From NCBI GenBank assembly GCA_965228625.1, contig OZ245829.1:2232001-2296000 (forward strand): 64,000 nt of DNA, written 5' to 3'. The notes beneath the pieces were generated by a model. That model was not told where the DNA came from, did no database searches, and worked only from the letters and a program-made list of their open reading frames with translations. Position numbers and translations under genes: made by a program. Every line of letters starts with the position of its first letter. Positions within the stretch are counted from its first letter, which is position 1. Of this stretch, positions 27,238 through 36,529 are shown one piece after another. This DNA comes from UBA2767 sp965228625. GTDB taxonomy: Bacteria > Pseudomonadota > Alphaproteobacteria > Rhizobiales > Methyloligellaceae.

Positions 27238-27333
27238 AGAGGCTCGGCGCGGCACCGGCACGGATTTCTTTGCGGCGCCCAACCTGTCGGGTTACGACTG
27301 CAGCTAAACCGTCAGTCATTCGGGGCATGTGCA

Positions 27334-28212
27334 ATGACCGGTCGCGTTCCGGACGAGCCGCAATCCGTTCCGGTTCCCGCTGCCTGCGTGGTGGGCTCGA
27401 TCACGCATCTGAAGGACGAGAACGCGGGCGCCCATGTGTGCACCGGGTCCCATGGCGGGCGCGTCGTCGCGCAATGCGCGCTGGCCGCAGGTGTGCGCTC
27501 GCTGATATGCCACAATGCCGGGGTCGGCCGCGAAGAAGCCGGGATCCAGGGTCTTGCCGTGCTGGACGCGTTCGGCGTTCCGGCCGTGGCCATCGATCAT
27601 ATGAGCGCGCGAATCGGCGACCCGCGTGACATGCTGGCGCGCGGTCTCGTCTCGCACGCCAATGACTGCGCGCGTGATCTCGGGCTGCGGCCGGGTGTTC
27701 GCTGCGATGAGGCGTTCGACCACCTTCAAACCCGCGCGCCCGAACGCTCCGGCTGTGCAGGCCAGGAGGTCGAGGTCGAGCCCTTCGGAAGGTATCCGAT
27801 TTCGATGGGGGAACCCGCGCTGCCGGAAACGGGCTTCAGGATCGTTGCCCTCGACTCCGCCTCGTCAGTGGTTGAGAGCGATACCGGCGCGGTCGTTCTC
27901 ACCGGATCGCATGGCGGCCTTCCCGGCGGCTCCGGCGATAATGCGATCAAGGCGCGGGTCCATCTCGCGGTTTTCAACGATGCCGGTGTCGGCGTCGACA
28001 ATGCAGGCATCTCGCGACTGCCGGTGCTCGACGAATTGAACGTGGCCGCCGCGGCCGTGGACGCGTCCTCGGCCCGGATCGGCGACGGCAGATCGACACA
28101 TGAAACCGGAGTCCTGTCACACCTGAACGATCGCGCCCGCGAGCTCGGCGCCGTGGCCGGCATGCCGGTGAGCGACCTCATCCATGCGCTCGTTGGACGG
28201 AACGGCTCCTGA
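27334..28212 (+). CDS. Uncharacterised protein with two similar halves
   Basis: A 292-residue protein that I do not recognise. Two segments of about 95 residues are clearly related: residues 38-128 and 191-286. Both run GSHGG, then a hydrophobic strand ending NDAGVG or HNAGVG, then AGI..L.VLD, SARIGD, and SH.ND.AR.LG. The conserved His, Asn/Asp and Gly-rich loops suggest two copies of one active or ligand-binding site in a pseudo-dimer. No signal peptide or membrane segment is seen. It lies 96 bp after crtI on the same strand and could be a cluster passenger. It ends 17 bp from the convergent DUF2441-like gene. Confidence 0.75.
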   Translation: MTGRVPDEPQSVPVPAACVVGSITHLKDENAGAHVCTGSHGGRVVAQCALAAGVRSLICHNAGVGREEAGIQGLAVLDAFGVPAVAIDHMSARIGDPRDMLARGLVSHANDCARDLGLRPGVRCDEAFDHLQTRAPERSGCAGQEVEVEPFGRYPISMGEPALPETGFRIVALDSASSVVESDTGAVVLTGSHGGLPGGSGDNAIKARVHLAVFNDAGVGVDNAGISRLPVLDELNVAAAAVDASSARIGDGRSTHETGVLSHLNDRARELGAVAGMPVSDLIHALVGRNGS

Positions 28213-28235
28213 AGCCACGGCAACGCGGCTATTTT
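28213..28235 (+). terminator. Possible intrinsic terminator between convergent genes
   Basis: AGCC (28213-28216) pairs with GGCT (28227-28230) around a CG-GCAA-CG inner stem, followed by ATTTT. It sits directly after the stop of the rightward gene and overlaps the end of the leftward one. The stem is short and has one mismatch. Confidence 0.35.
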
Positions 28236-28843
28236 ACGAAATCCGTAACTGTCGCAGTCCCGATGAACAGGGTTTCCATCTGCGGGTAGTCACTGACGTC
28301 GCCGCGCCAGTAGGCCCGTGCGCATGCGATCAACATGGACAGGCCATCGCTTTCCACCCGGAGCCAAGAGGCGTCGGCGCGAAAGATTGTGCCTGTACAT
28401 GTCAGTTCGCAAAGGACAGCTTCTTCATCGCTGTCCTCGCTCATCTTCTTGTCCCACAACTTGGCTTCCTGAAGCGTGTCGCATGCAAAGAGACAGACCT
28501 GGCGGGAAGGCGGCAACCCCGCGAACTCCGTTACACGGATATATTCCATCAGAATTTCGCGCGACAGCAGATAGTAATGTTGCGCGATCTCAGAGGCGTC
28601 GCGCGCCAGGTTGCTCGGCTTGATGTTGCCGGCCTGTACGTTCTTCAAAAATGCAATCGGACCGATTTGTTCGATGGAGCGGTCCCGGTGAATCAACGGA
28701 TATGTGCGCGGCGTGTCGTAAAAGCCGAAAAACGGATTGTGAGCGTTGCCGATTGTCACGCCCTGCCCCAGCTCGAATGCTTTCTTGTAGGACCTAGTGA
28801 CCGTTCGATGGTAGAGGACCCTTTCCTCCACTTTTTCAACCAT
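28229..28843 (-). CDS. Hypothetical protein resembling DUF2441
   Basis: A 204-residue protein. The opening VLYHRTV, a middle FFGFYDTPRTYPL and PPSRQVCLFACDTLQEAKLW recall DUF2441-type proteins, small proteins of unsettled function. Start: ATG 28843 has GAGGTGGG in front of it, whereas the upstream ATG 28900 has none. It is the nearest gene downstream of one copy of the dispersed ~57-bp element (29015-29070). No membrane segment is visible. The family assignment is from pattern memory and should be treated as tentative. Confidence 0.6.
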   Translation of the reverse strand: MVEKVEERVLYHRTVTRSYKKAFELGQGVTIGNAHNPFFGFYDTPRTYPLIHRDRSIEQIGPIAFLKNVQAGNIKPSNLARDASEIAQHYYLLSREILMEYIRVTEFAGLPPSRQVCLFACDTLQEAKLWDKKMSEDSDEEAVLCELTCTGTIFRADASWLRVESDGLSMLIACARAYWRGDVSDYPQMETLFIGTATVTDFVK

Positions 28844-29014
28844 GCCCACCTCGCGTCGGCGAAACAGGGCCCCCAGGTACTGACCTATTCGGGATACCAT
28901 GGGGGTCGGACTCCGCCAGGGTCATGTCGTCCCGGCCCGGAGCAAGTGCCGTGTCGACCCGAATCGGTGCGACAATCGCATCGTGACAAACAGTTAGGTC
29001 GGCGGCGCCGGACG

Positions 29015-29070
29015 ATAACGACCCAAATGGGCTATCGGCAGTGATTTCGAGCAGCCGTTGCAAAAATGCC
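29015..29070 (-). repeat. Dispersed ~57-bp palindromic element, copy 1
   Basis: Read on the minus strand it starts GGCATTTTTGCAAC and ends in the palindrome-bearing block AGCCCATTTGGGTCGTTA. It precedes the gene ending at 28843 by about 170 bp. The coding-like frame here reads LQRLLEITADSPFGS, with no stop in the element. Confidence 0.65.
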
Positions 29071-29099
29071 ATTTGCAGGCGCTTGCGTGGGGTGGGTGT

Positions 29100-29545
29100 T
29101 TCGCCAGACGGGCGCCTACCCAAAACCGTCACCCCCGGATTCAGTCCGGGGTCCATGCCACTGGCGTCTCAGCGCGTGGTGCGGCTACGGAATGGATCAC
29201 CGGGACAAGCCCGGTGATGACCGGTGGAGACCGTTGGTGCGCCGAGACTGATCCTCAAACTTCATTCCGGCGAATGCCGGAATCCAGATGTGACGTGCCA
29301 CACGGTTCGTCGATAAGGACTGGATCCCGGATCGCGCGGCAGATTGAGACAACTGGCTGACCGGCCGCCCGGGCCGCCGCTTGTACGGGACTTCGGGTAG
29401 AGACTGTCGCGAAGCCGTGCCCCACACAAAGCCGTCACCCCCGGATTCAGTCCGGGGGTCCATGCCACTGGCGTCTCAGCGCGTGGTGCGGTTACGGAAT
29501 GGATCACCGGGACAAGCCCGGTGATGACCGGTGGAGAAAGTTGGA
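29100..29545. repeat. REP-like hairpin cluster with a ~105-bp direct duplication
   Basis: Two nearly identical units (29125-29230 and 29430-29538) each contain CACCCCCGGATTCAGTCCGG hairpins and CACCGGGACAAGCCCGGTGA. Between them is a GGCGAATGCCGGAATCCAGA-type unit followed by GGATCCCGGATC. No gene is seen in the cluster. Confidence 0.75.
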
Positions 29546-29568
29546 GCGCTGGACCTGACCCAAAACCG

Positions 29569-30792
29569 TCAGTCCTCTTCCTTGGCAGTTTCCTTTTCTT
29601 CGGGCGCTTCTTCTTCCTCGAGGCTTGCCTGCTGCGCGGAACGTGCATCGATGGTGTAGAACTTTGCGATGTTGGGGTCGCTTGGGGCGGTGGCGGAGGG
29701 CAGGCGCACGCCGGGAAGGACGCACACGTCGAGGAACTCCGAGATCGCCGTCTCGAACCGGATCCACTCCACCACGTCGCCGCTCGACAGGTTGATGACC
29801 TGCACGCCGCACCACGGGTCGGCGTCGCGCTTCTTCAGTTCCTCGTCCAGTTGCAGTCCGGCGAAGGTGCCGTCCCTGGGAAGCGACAGCCCGACAATGG
29901 CGTGGTTGTTGTGAAACGCGAGACCGCGCACGAAACCCGGCAGGAACACGAAGGGCTCGAAGCGGCCCGACGACAGATCGACCGTGCCGAGATGCCCGGT
30001 ACCCGAATTGAGCACCCAGAGCTTCCCGTCGTGCCAGCGCGGCGAATGCGGCATGGAGAGCTTCTCCGTGACGATCTCGTCCGAGGTGACGTCGATGACG
30101 CAGCCGCCTTCCTCGCGCCGCGCCCGCCAGCCATTGACCACGTCGGCGCGGCTCGTCGCCGTCACATAGGCCGGCCGGCCGTCCTTCATGGCGATGCCGT
30201 TCAGGTGGCAGCGGTCTTCCGCCGCCAGCTTGGAGATGAAGGGCGGCGCCCAGTAGGGCGTGAAGGAGTGGATGTTGTGCAGCGTCGCCAGGCAGGAAAA
30301 CATGGTGTTGGCGAACACGATCACCCCCTCCTCCATCACCATGATGTCGTGGATGTCGAGATCGCCGGTGGTGTTGGCGAGGCGCGGCACGTAGTGCCTG
30401 TCGGCCTCGCCCAGGCGCTGGTCGGGGGTGAGTACGTTCTCGAACCGCCAGACCTGGAACTCGGTCGCCAACAAAAGCCGTTGTGGATCGGCCCACAGCC
30501 CCATGGCCCGGCCCATGCCGACCTCGTGGAAGTTGATGCGCCCGTCCTGGCGCACGCCGACGAGGTAGAGCCGTCCGGTCTGGTAGGACGACATGGCCAG
30601 CCCGGTCTGGTTGGTGACGAGCCACTGCGCCATGCCGCGCGAGCAGGAGATGTTGGCGGGTTCGAGCGGCGCCGGCTTGACCTTCGGCTCTTGCGCCGTC
30701 TTTTCGGGGCCCGTCTCTCCGGGCGCCGTCTCCCCAGACGCAGCCTCCGCAGCCGTCTTCTCGCCCGTGTCGTCGGTCTTTGTGTCGCTCAC
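29569..30792 (-). CDS. TIGR03032-like uncharacterised protein
   Basis: A 407-residue protein. The core (roughly 50-380) carries features I associate with TIGR03032-family proteins: MPHSPRWHDGKLWVLNSGTG, repeated short beta-strands of a propeller-like fold, and RCHLNGIAM. Function is unknown. The first ~50 residues are rich in Thr, Glu, Ala and Pro, and the tail is an acidic/Lys run, so both ends are probably disordered. The start is a GTG at 30792 with GGGAGG six bases upstream, much better than any upstream alternative. It is separated from its neighbours by REP-like DNA. Confidence 0.7.
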   Translation of the reverse strand: MSDTKTDDTGEKTAAEAASGETAPGETGPEKTAQEPKVKPAPLEPANISCSRGMAQWLVTNQTGLAMSSYQTGRLYLVGVRQDGRINFHEVGMGRAMGLWADPQRLLLATEFQVWRFENVLTPDQRLGEADRHYVPRLANTTGDLDIHDIMVMEEGVIVFANTMFSCLATLHNIHSFTPYWAPPFISKLAAEDRCHLNGIAMKDGRPAYVTATSRADVVNGWRARREEGGCVIDVTSDEIVTEKLSMPHSPRWHDGKLWVLNSGTGHLGTVDLSSGRFEPFVFLPGFVRGLAFHNNHAIVGLSLPRDGTFAGLQLDEELKKRDADPWCGVQVINLSSGDVVEWIRFETAISEFLDVCVLPGVRLPSATAPSDPNIAKFYTIDARSAQQASLEEEEAPEEKETAKEED

Positions 30793-30925
30793 CGCTGTCC
30801 TCCCGCCGCCAAGAGGTGTGATCCTCCCGGACTCCAAGCTCCGGTAGCCGATCCCACTGAGGAAAACGAACCTTGCAATCCGCAGCAAAGAAAGTTCGTT
30901 TCCAGCCCGGGCGTATCGTCCATGT

Positions 30926-31525
30926 TTAAGGCCTCCGCGCGCCGTCGGTGACGAAACGTGCCTGGCCGGTATCCGCCGGCAGCTTCGACTGGACGTCGGC
31001 GCGCCATTGCTCGTGCTTCGATGCGTTCTGGATCACGTGCGACCGCAACCGCCAACCGGCTGCCGTGAGCCGGCACGTGTCAATGCCCCACACCCGCGAG
31101 GGCCCGATCCGGGCAAAGCCTTTCTGAGTCAAACTGACGGCCAGACGCTGGTCCGAAGGGTCCAATGACTCGAACGGGTACTCGAGATGACCGAGCGTTC
31201 GCAGGAGCATTTCGAGACGGATAGACCGTGTCCCTCGCGTTACCCAGTCCTGTCCGGCATCAACCGGAATGGCGACGGCCGTGCGCGGGCACTCGTGCAT
31301 CGACGCCTTGTGGAGGATATGCCGCCGCAGCCGCCGGCCGGCCGCGGTAAGCCGGCATGTGTCCATGCTCCACACTCTCGACGGCCCGATCCGGGCAAAG
31401 CCTTTCTTGACCAGACTGGCGGCCAATTGCCGGTCCCGGCGGCCCAGCAGGTCAAAAGGGAGTCCGGCAAAACTGAGCGTTCGGAGCATCATTTCAAGAT
31501 GGGCAAGCTGTGTTTCCTGTGCCAT
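30926..31525 (-). CDS. Small protein with two copies of an unrecognised ~65-residue domain
   Basis: A 199-residue basic protein. Residues 10-75 and 104-169 are two copies of one domain: LEMLLRTL, ~17 residues, then DQRLA..L, KGFARIGPSRVW.(I/M)DTCRLTAAG.RLR. The LTAAG-RLR ending and basic character resemble a winged-helix DNA-binding domain, but this is inference. A third copy is in the gene at 31778 and a degraded one at 32321. ATG 31525 is used; a TTG at 31549 is possible. No clear Shine-Dalgarno. Confidence 0.55.
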   Translation of the reverse strand: MAQETQLAHLEMMLRTLSFAGLPFDLLGRRDRQLAASLVKKGFARIGPSRVWSMDTCRLTAAGRRLRRHILHKASMHECPRTAVAIPVDAGQDWVTRGTRSIRLEMLLRTLGHLEYPFESLDPSDQRLAVSLTQKGFARIGPSRVWGIDTCRLTAAGWRLRSHVIQNASKHEQWRADVQSKLPADTGQARFVTDGARRP

Positions 31526-31759
31526 CCGACGGCGTCCGGTTTTCAACAAGCACCGACAGCCGGAGCAATGGAAAAATCGGGCCGATCGCTTCCTTTCGGC
31601 CCGTGGATTGCCGGTTCGATTTCCGCCGGGTTCACACGTCTTATCCAGTCACTTGCGTACGTCTTTCGGCCCTCGCATGCGGCGGCGCCTGGAACGCACA
31701 ACAGCCCGGTCGCCCCGAAACCTGCTTCGTGACAAAGAGGTAGAGCGCACGTGCCGGCA

Positions 31760-31816
31760 AAAAACGCCCCAAACGGGTTATTGGAGGAGATTTCGGAAGG
31801 CCGTTGCAAATATGCC
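31760..31816 (-). repeat. Dispersed ~57-bp palindromic element, copy 2
   Basis: Minus-strand start GGCATATTTGCAACGG, palindromic block AATAACCCGTTTGGGGCG. It overlaps the end of the gene at 31778-32176, supplying its last codons and TAA stop, and lies about 235 bp upstream of the next minus-strand gene. Confidence 0.65.
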
Positions 31817-32176
31817 ATCGCGCCCCGCGGCCGGAGCGGCTGACCGCCGCCGGAGCTGGTTGTGCGAAGCTCTGCGCTCGACGTGCCGCCGCAGCCGCCG
31901 GCCGGCCGCGGTGAGCCGGCAGGTATCTATGCTCCACACCCGTGACGGCCCGGTCCGGGCAAAGCCCTTTCTGATCAGACGGCTGGCCAGCCGCTGGTCC
32001 TTGTGGCCCAACAGCTTGAGCGGGAACCCGGCACGACTGAGCGTTCGGAGGAGCATTTCCAGGCGGGTGCGCTGAATGCCCTGTGCGACCTTCCGGCGTC
32101 CGACATCAACCCGGAAGATGTCCGTTGTCCATCCAATTCCGAAAACTGAAGTCCTGAGAAAACCGGCTGATCGCAT
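31778..32176 (-). CDS. Small protein with one copy of the unrecognised ~65-residue domain
   Basis: A 132-residue basic protein. Residues 39-104 are a third copy of the domain in the preceding entry's gene, with the core KGFARTGPSRVWSIDTCRLT. Twelve C-terminal residues (GIFATAFRNLLQ) and the stop are encoded by a copy of the dispersed element, suggesting that the element truncated or extended the original reading frame. ATG 32176 is used, but the frame is open to about 32236 via TTG. It may be a decaying gene. Confidence 0.45.
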   Translation of the reverse strand: MRSAGFLRTSVFGIGWTTDIFRVDVGRRKVAQGIQRTRLEMLLRTLSRAGFPLKLLGHKDQRLASRLIRKGFARTGPSRVWSIDTCRLTAAGRRLRRHVERRASHNQLRRRSAAPAAGRDGIFATAFRNLLQ

Positions 32177-32263
32177 CCTGTCCGTCGGTGCTCGGAAAGC
32201 AGACCATGCCGGGCCGTCCCGATTCCTGCTTTCCAACGAACATTTAGTGAGCCCTCGCCCACA

Positions 32264-32320
32264 ATGAACGCTCCAAACGGGTCATTGGTGGATGTTTCCG
32301 GAAGCCGTTGCAGTTATGCC
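32264..32320 (-). repeat. Dispersed ~57-bp palindromic element, copy 3
   Basis: Minus-strand start GGCATAACTGCAACGG, block AATGACCCGTTTGGAGCG. The palindrome is degenerate on one side. It precedes the small gene ending at 31778 by about 90 bp (from ATG 32176). Confidence 0.6.
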
Positions 32321-32390
32321 GTCCGACCCCACGGCAGGCGTGGCCGCGGTCGACGCCCGATACGGCCCGTTCCGGGCAAGGCCCTTTCGA
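32321..32390 (-). pseudogene. Remnant of a fourth copy of the ~65-residue domain
   Basis: On the minus strand, immediately after the stop of the 109-residue gene, another frame reads DRKGLARNGPYR, matching the KGFARIGPSR core, and the DNA block GGCCC-TTCCGGGCAA-GCCCTTT matches the intact copies. The rest of the domain is lost. Confidence 0.4.
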
Positions 32391-32720
32391 TCAAACCGCC
32401 TGCTTCTCAATCCAGTCCGTGATGCAGGGAACGGGATCGCATGTGCCATGCTCGAAGGTGAACTCTTCCTCGGCGAAGTCGACGACGATCTCGAGATATT
32501 CAAGCCAGAGCCGCACCGCGTCGGCCCCAATGTCAAGCGTGCCGCCCTTGCGCGGCAGGGCATTGTAATAGGCAATTGTCTTGCGGGTGAGAAGGACGTC
32601 GCCGAAATCCGTACTGGCCGTACCTTTTTGGGTGTCTATCGCTACATCGTCCATGTGGCCGGACTCGCGTAAACCACCTGTCTTGGTGCCGTCGATTGAA
32701 GGTTGTATTTCGTCGGTCAT
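32391..32720 (-). CDS. Small acidic hypothetical protein
   Basis: A 109-residue acidic protein that I do not recognise. AGGA sits five bases before ATG 32720. The second half (LWLEYLEIVVDFAEEEFTFE) is likely helical and amphipathic, and it contains two Cys in the C-terminal quarter. No signal peptide. It lies between the autotransporter array and the small paralogue genes; toxin-antitoxin or immunity roles are possible but unsupported. Confidence 0.55.
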   Translation of the reverse strand: MTDEIQPSIDGTKTGGLRESGHMDDVAIDTQKGTASTDFGDVLLTRKTIAYYNALPRKGGTLDIGADAVRLWLEYLEIVVDFAEEEFTFEHGTCDPVPCITDWIEKQAV

Positions 32721-32865
32721 GCAGTCCTGCCGATGCGATACATGCCTTGGCCATCCGCGGAGATTTCAGGGACGCCAACGCAAGAACACGATTGGCCCCG
32801 CGACGGGAGCGGCCGGGCGGTCTTGCCCGGCTGGTCCGCTCCCGCGCGGGGCCTTCGGGTACCCC

Positions 32866-35800
32866 TCAGAACGTCCGTAACCCCTTGACGAAGATGCCGT
32901 GGGTCTCGGTGTCGTCGGAGAAACGGCCCTCGTAACCGACCGAGACCGTGGCCGCCTCTCCACGGAACAGGGTCAGCCCCGCCTCCAGGTCGGCATACAC
33001 GTCGTCGAACTCGGAACTCGTCTGGAACGCGCCAACGCCCGCCGGGGCGGCGGTGAAGCTCGCCAGCAGCGACTGGTCGGTGTCGCTGTAGAAGGTGACG
33101 CCGGCGCGCACATAGGGCCGGATCGCCCGCCCATAGCCTTGGTCGATGGTGGTGCCAAGCTCGAGCGCCGGGCTCACCGAGAAATACGTCTCGTCGGATC
33201 CACCTACGTTGAGGTTGGCCGCGCCACCACCGGTCTCGTCGACCGCCTCGCGGTCGATGCGTGTCACGTTCACATCGACGAACGGCTTGGCGTACCAGGA
33301 CCTGCCGCCCATCAGATAGGCCGCATGGAAGGTGGCCCCCATATGGTCCACATCGTAGCTGGAACTGGCGATCCCGTTGAAGCCGCCGATGCTGATCGGC
33401 CGCGTCACGTCGGTGTCGCCGGTGCCGACGGAGCCGGCCAGCGCCAGCAGGGTCCGGCCCGACTGATACTTGATGACGCCGCCGAGCATGTAGCGGTCGC
33501 TGTCGGCGGTCTCACCCGTATCCGTGTCGAGGCTGGCGTCCTCATAGGCGCCGGCGAAGCCGAGGGTCCATCTCCGCGCGACCGCCACCTGGACGCCGCC
33601 GGAGAAGCCGTGGGCGTCTTCCTCGTAGCCGCCATGCTCGCTGGTCCCGTCGCGTTCGCTCCAGCGCCCGTCATAGCGCAGCCACACGCATCGGCCCTGG
33701 CTGATCGCGGTGTAGCCGGGCCCCGCCTTCGGGCAGCTCAGCACCTTGTCGTTGAAGCGCTCCGCGGCGAACAGGGCCGCCGTCTCGGTGTTGAGATAGA
33801 CCTCGGGGATGAGCTGATCGAGCGCGGCGACATAGTCCGGGACCGTCTGTACGTCGTTGAGCAACGCGTCGACAACCGGGGCGAGCTCGCCGACACCGGA
33901 CTCGACCGCGACATTGAAGTCGTCGGCGACTCGGGTCTGATTCTCGTTGAGACGAGCGGCGGCCGGCGAAAAGTCGATGTCGGTGTTCAGCACCACGTCG
34001 TTGGCGTTCGGGAACGACAAGGACGCCTGCAGCGCCGGGCTGGCGATCACCAGCCCAAGGCCGTTGTCGGTGGCGCCGCCGCCGGCCGTGACGATGGTGT
34101 TGGACTGCGGGCCCAGCACCGGATTGACCGCCTGCACCCGCACGGTGCCGGCCAAATCCGCGGTTTCCGACACATTGATGCGGTCTGCGGTCCCCGCCGC
34201 GCCGTCCACGTCCACATCGATGACGCCGGTTGCGGTCTGGATCAGGCTGCCCGTCAGCGCGGTGGGCGCAACCGTGCCCACACCGCCCGGCGAGAGCGTG
34301 CCGGCGTTGTTCAGCAGGTTGCCCGCACCAAGATCGATCGTCCCGCCCGGGTTGAACAGTCCACCAACCTGATTGTCGAACAGGTTGTTACCGCCGCCGG
34401 TTGTCACGACGTTACCCGTGACCGTGCCGGTGTTGTTGATGGTCGTACCGGTCACGCTGTCAGTGAATATGGCATCGGTGCCGCCGGTGATGGTGCCGCC
34501 GGCGAGGTTGGTGATGATGATGTCGCCATTCCCGGAGGACGCGGAGACGCCGACATTGTTGCCGTCGATCGTGCCGCCGTTCGTGGTGATGTCGATGCCA
34601 GCCAGCCCGGTTGCGGAAATGCCTATGTCAGCCGCATCGATATTGCCTGTCAAAAACACGCTCACAATGCCGCTGGCCGCGTTTGCGGAAATGCCCGTCG
34701 AATTGGCCGCAGAAATATCGCCTTCATGCGTGATGTCGATGTCGCCGCTGACAGAGCGGGCGAGTATGGCTTCAGCCGCCTCGGAACGGATTTCTTCCCT
34801 CGATGTGATCACGATACTTTGAGATGCGCGGGCGAAGATGCCCCGCTCGTATGCATCGATGTTGCCCGTGGAGTCGACCACGATCGAGCCGGCGCCGGAA
34901 TCCGCCAAGATGCCGCTCGCCGATTCCGATGCAATATCGCCGATCGACGTGACGAAGACATCTGTAGCTGCCTCTGCGACGATGCCATCTGAATATGCGT
35001 TGATGTTGCCCGCAGAGGACACGGTCGTGTCACCGAACCCCGAGGTGGCCGAGATGCCGGTGCCGCCGGCAGCAATGTTGCCGGCCGAGGTGACGTTAAC
35101 GTCCAGACCCGCATCGGCATCAATCCCGTTCCGGTCGGCATCGATGTCGCCCGTGGAGGACACGGTCGTCATGCTGATCGCGGAGGAGGCGGAGATGCCG
35201 TCACGGCCGGCGAGAATGTCGCCGAACGAGTTGACGTCAACGTCCTGATCGGACTCGGCCAGGATCCCGTCGCGGCCGGCCTCGATGTTACCCGCGGAGA
35301 ATATGAACGCGAAGTCGTTATCGGAGGAGACGGAGATGCCGTCGCGGCCGGCAGAGATGTTGCCACCCCACACAACACTAATGTCCATACCGGCGCGGGC
35401 GAAGATGCCGTCGCCACCCGAGCTGATGGCGCCCATGGCGGACACGGCCGTGATACCGTTCGAGGAACTGGCGAAGATGCCGTAGTTGCCTGTGGCAACA
35501 ATGCCGCCGTTCCACTGGACCTCGACCTCCTGATCCGCTTGGGCGGATATGCCGTCCGCACCTGCGGTGATATCACCCGTGGCGGATATGACGACGAAGT
35601 CGGCGTTGGTGAAGATGCCGGTGCCGCCGGCATCAATGTTACCGCTCCACTCGAGCTCACTGAAGCTACCCGCTTGGGCGGATATGCCGTTGGCATCTGC
35701 GGTGATATCACCCGTGGCGTACATGACGACGGAGTTGGAGTTGGTGGAGATGCCGGTGCCGCCGGCAGTAATGTCGCCGGCCCAGTCGAGGTTGATGTCG

Positions 35801-36492
35801 CTATTCGCTTGGGCGGATATGCCGTTGGCATCTACAGTGATGTCACCCATGGCGTTCACGGACGTTGAGCTGTCCGCGGAGACGGCGGAGATGCCGTCTC
35901 CTGTAACCGAAGCAATGTTGCCGTCCGAGGTGACGGAGACGCTCAGACCCGCGTTGGCAACGATCCCGGTGCCGGAGGCGGTGATGTCGCCCGTGTGGTC
36001 GATGGTGACGCTGCTGCCGTTGGAATCGGCGAGGATTCCGGCGGCGCCCGCTCCGCTCGTGATAATCCCGAACGGCGCGCCGGGCCCGTTCGTGGTGTCG
36101 GAATTGATCGTGATGCTTGCAGCCGAATTGACGAAGCGGATGCCGTCGATGCCCGCGGCCGGCACAATGTCCGAGACCAGGTTATTCACGTTGAGCGTGG
36201 TGACATTCTCAGCGACCGGATCGAAGTCGGCGCCGGGGTCAGCAGAGCCGGTGATACCGTCCGACTGGTTGCCCGAACAGGTGGCCACACCGCCAACCGA
36301 GAGATCACACAGATCCGGCGCGGCCAGCGCGGCGCGGTCCTGGCCCAGCATCAGCGCGCCCGCAGCCACGGTGCCCAGCAGCACGGTGCGCCAGGCCGGC
36401 AAGGTCGAAGGCACAGAAGGAATGAAAAGGCGCCGGTTCTGGATGTGATTTGTTGCGCCCATGCGATCAGACGGCTTGAAACTCGTGTACAT
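32866..36492 (-). CDS. Autotransporter 1 (type Va secreted surface protein)
   Basis: A 1208-residue protein. Residues 1-57 are a long signal peptide: ~30 polar residues, then LPAWR and a hydrophobic core ending AALA. A Cys pair (C62, C72) follows. Residues ~90-680 are an acidic passenger of 23-25-residue units of the type STGDI.A...GI.A, expected to form a beta-helix. Then come an NNLFDN...G(T/A)LSPGG stalk block, a linker, and from ~930 a C-terminal beta-barrel ending in Phe (GLRTF), which anchors the protein in the outer membrane. A second Cys pair lies just before the barrel (SCPKAGPGY...GRCVWLRYDGRW). GGAGGGGGAG precedes ATG 36492. It belongs to barrel subgroup I with AT2, AT3 and AT7. 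Confidence 0.93.
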   Translation of the reverse strand: MYTSFKPSDRMGATNHIQNRRLFIPSVPSTLPAWRTVLLGTVAAGALMLGQDRAALAAPDLCDLSVGGVATCSGNQSDGITGSADPGADFDPVAENVTTLNVNNLVSDIVPAAGIDGIRFVNSAASITINSDTTNGPGAPFGIITSGAGAAGILADSNGSSVTIDHTGDITASGTGIVANAGLSVSVTSDGNIASVTGDGISAVSADSSTSVNAMGDITVDANGISAQANSDINLDWAGDITAGGTGISTNSNSVVMYATGDITADANGISAQAGSFSELEWSGNIDAGGTGIFTNADFVVISATGDITAGADGISAQADQEVEVQWNGGIVATGNYGIFASSSNGITAVSAMGAISSGGDGIFARAGMDISVVWGGNISAGRDGISVSSDNDFAFIFSAGNIEAGRDGILAESDQDVDVNSFGDILAGRDGISASSAISMTTVSSTGDIDADRNGIDADAGLDVNVTSAGNIAAGGTGISATSGFGDTTVSSAGNINAYSDGIVAEAATDVFVTSIGDIASESASGILADSGAGSIVVDSTGNIDAYERGIFARASQSIVITSREEIRSEAAEAILARSVSGDIDITHEGDISAANSTGISANAASGIVSVFLTGNIDAADIGISATGLAGIDITTNGGTIDGNNVGVSASSGNGDIIITNLAGGTITGGTDAIFTDSVTGTTINNTGTVTGNVVTTGGGNNLFDNQVGGLFNPGGTIDLGAGNLLNNAGTLSPGGVGTVAPTALTGSLIQTATGVIDVDVDGAAGTADRINVSETADLAGTVRVQAVNPVLGPQSNTIVTAGGGATDNGLGLVIASPALQASLSFPNANDVVLNTDIDFSPAAARLNENQTRVADDFNVAVESGVGELAPVVDALLNDVQTVPDYVAALDQLIPEVYLNTETAALFAAERFNDKVLSCPKAGPGYTAISQGRCVWLRYDGRWSERDGTSEHGGYEEDAHGFSGGVQVAVARRWTLGFAGAYEDASLDTDTGETADSDRYMLGGVIKYQSGRTLLALAGSVGTGDTDVTRPISIGGFNGIASSSYDVDHMGATFHAAYLMGGRSWYAKPFVDVNVTRIDREAVDETGGGAANLNVGGSDETYFSVSPALELGTTIDQGYGRAIRPYVRAGVTFYSDTDQSLLASFTAAPAGVGAFQTSSEFDDVYADLEAGLTLFRGEAATVSVGYEGRFSDDTETHGIFVKGLRTF

Positions 36493-36529
36493 TGACTCCC
36501 CCTCCAAACACTGGTTGTATTTTTTACGC

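Noticed and set aside
32899..34992. Long plus-strand frames antisense to the autotransporters (also 46116-48350, 52336-54144)
   Set aside because: They are mirror frames caused by GC-rich codon bias; their compositions are low-complexity and they match no family, whereas the minus-strand frames have full domain order.
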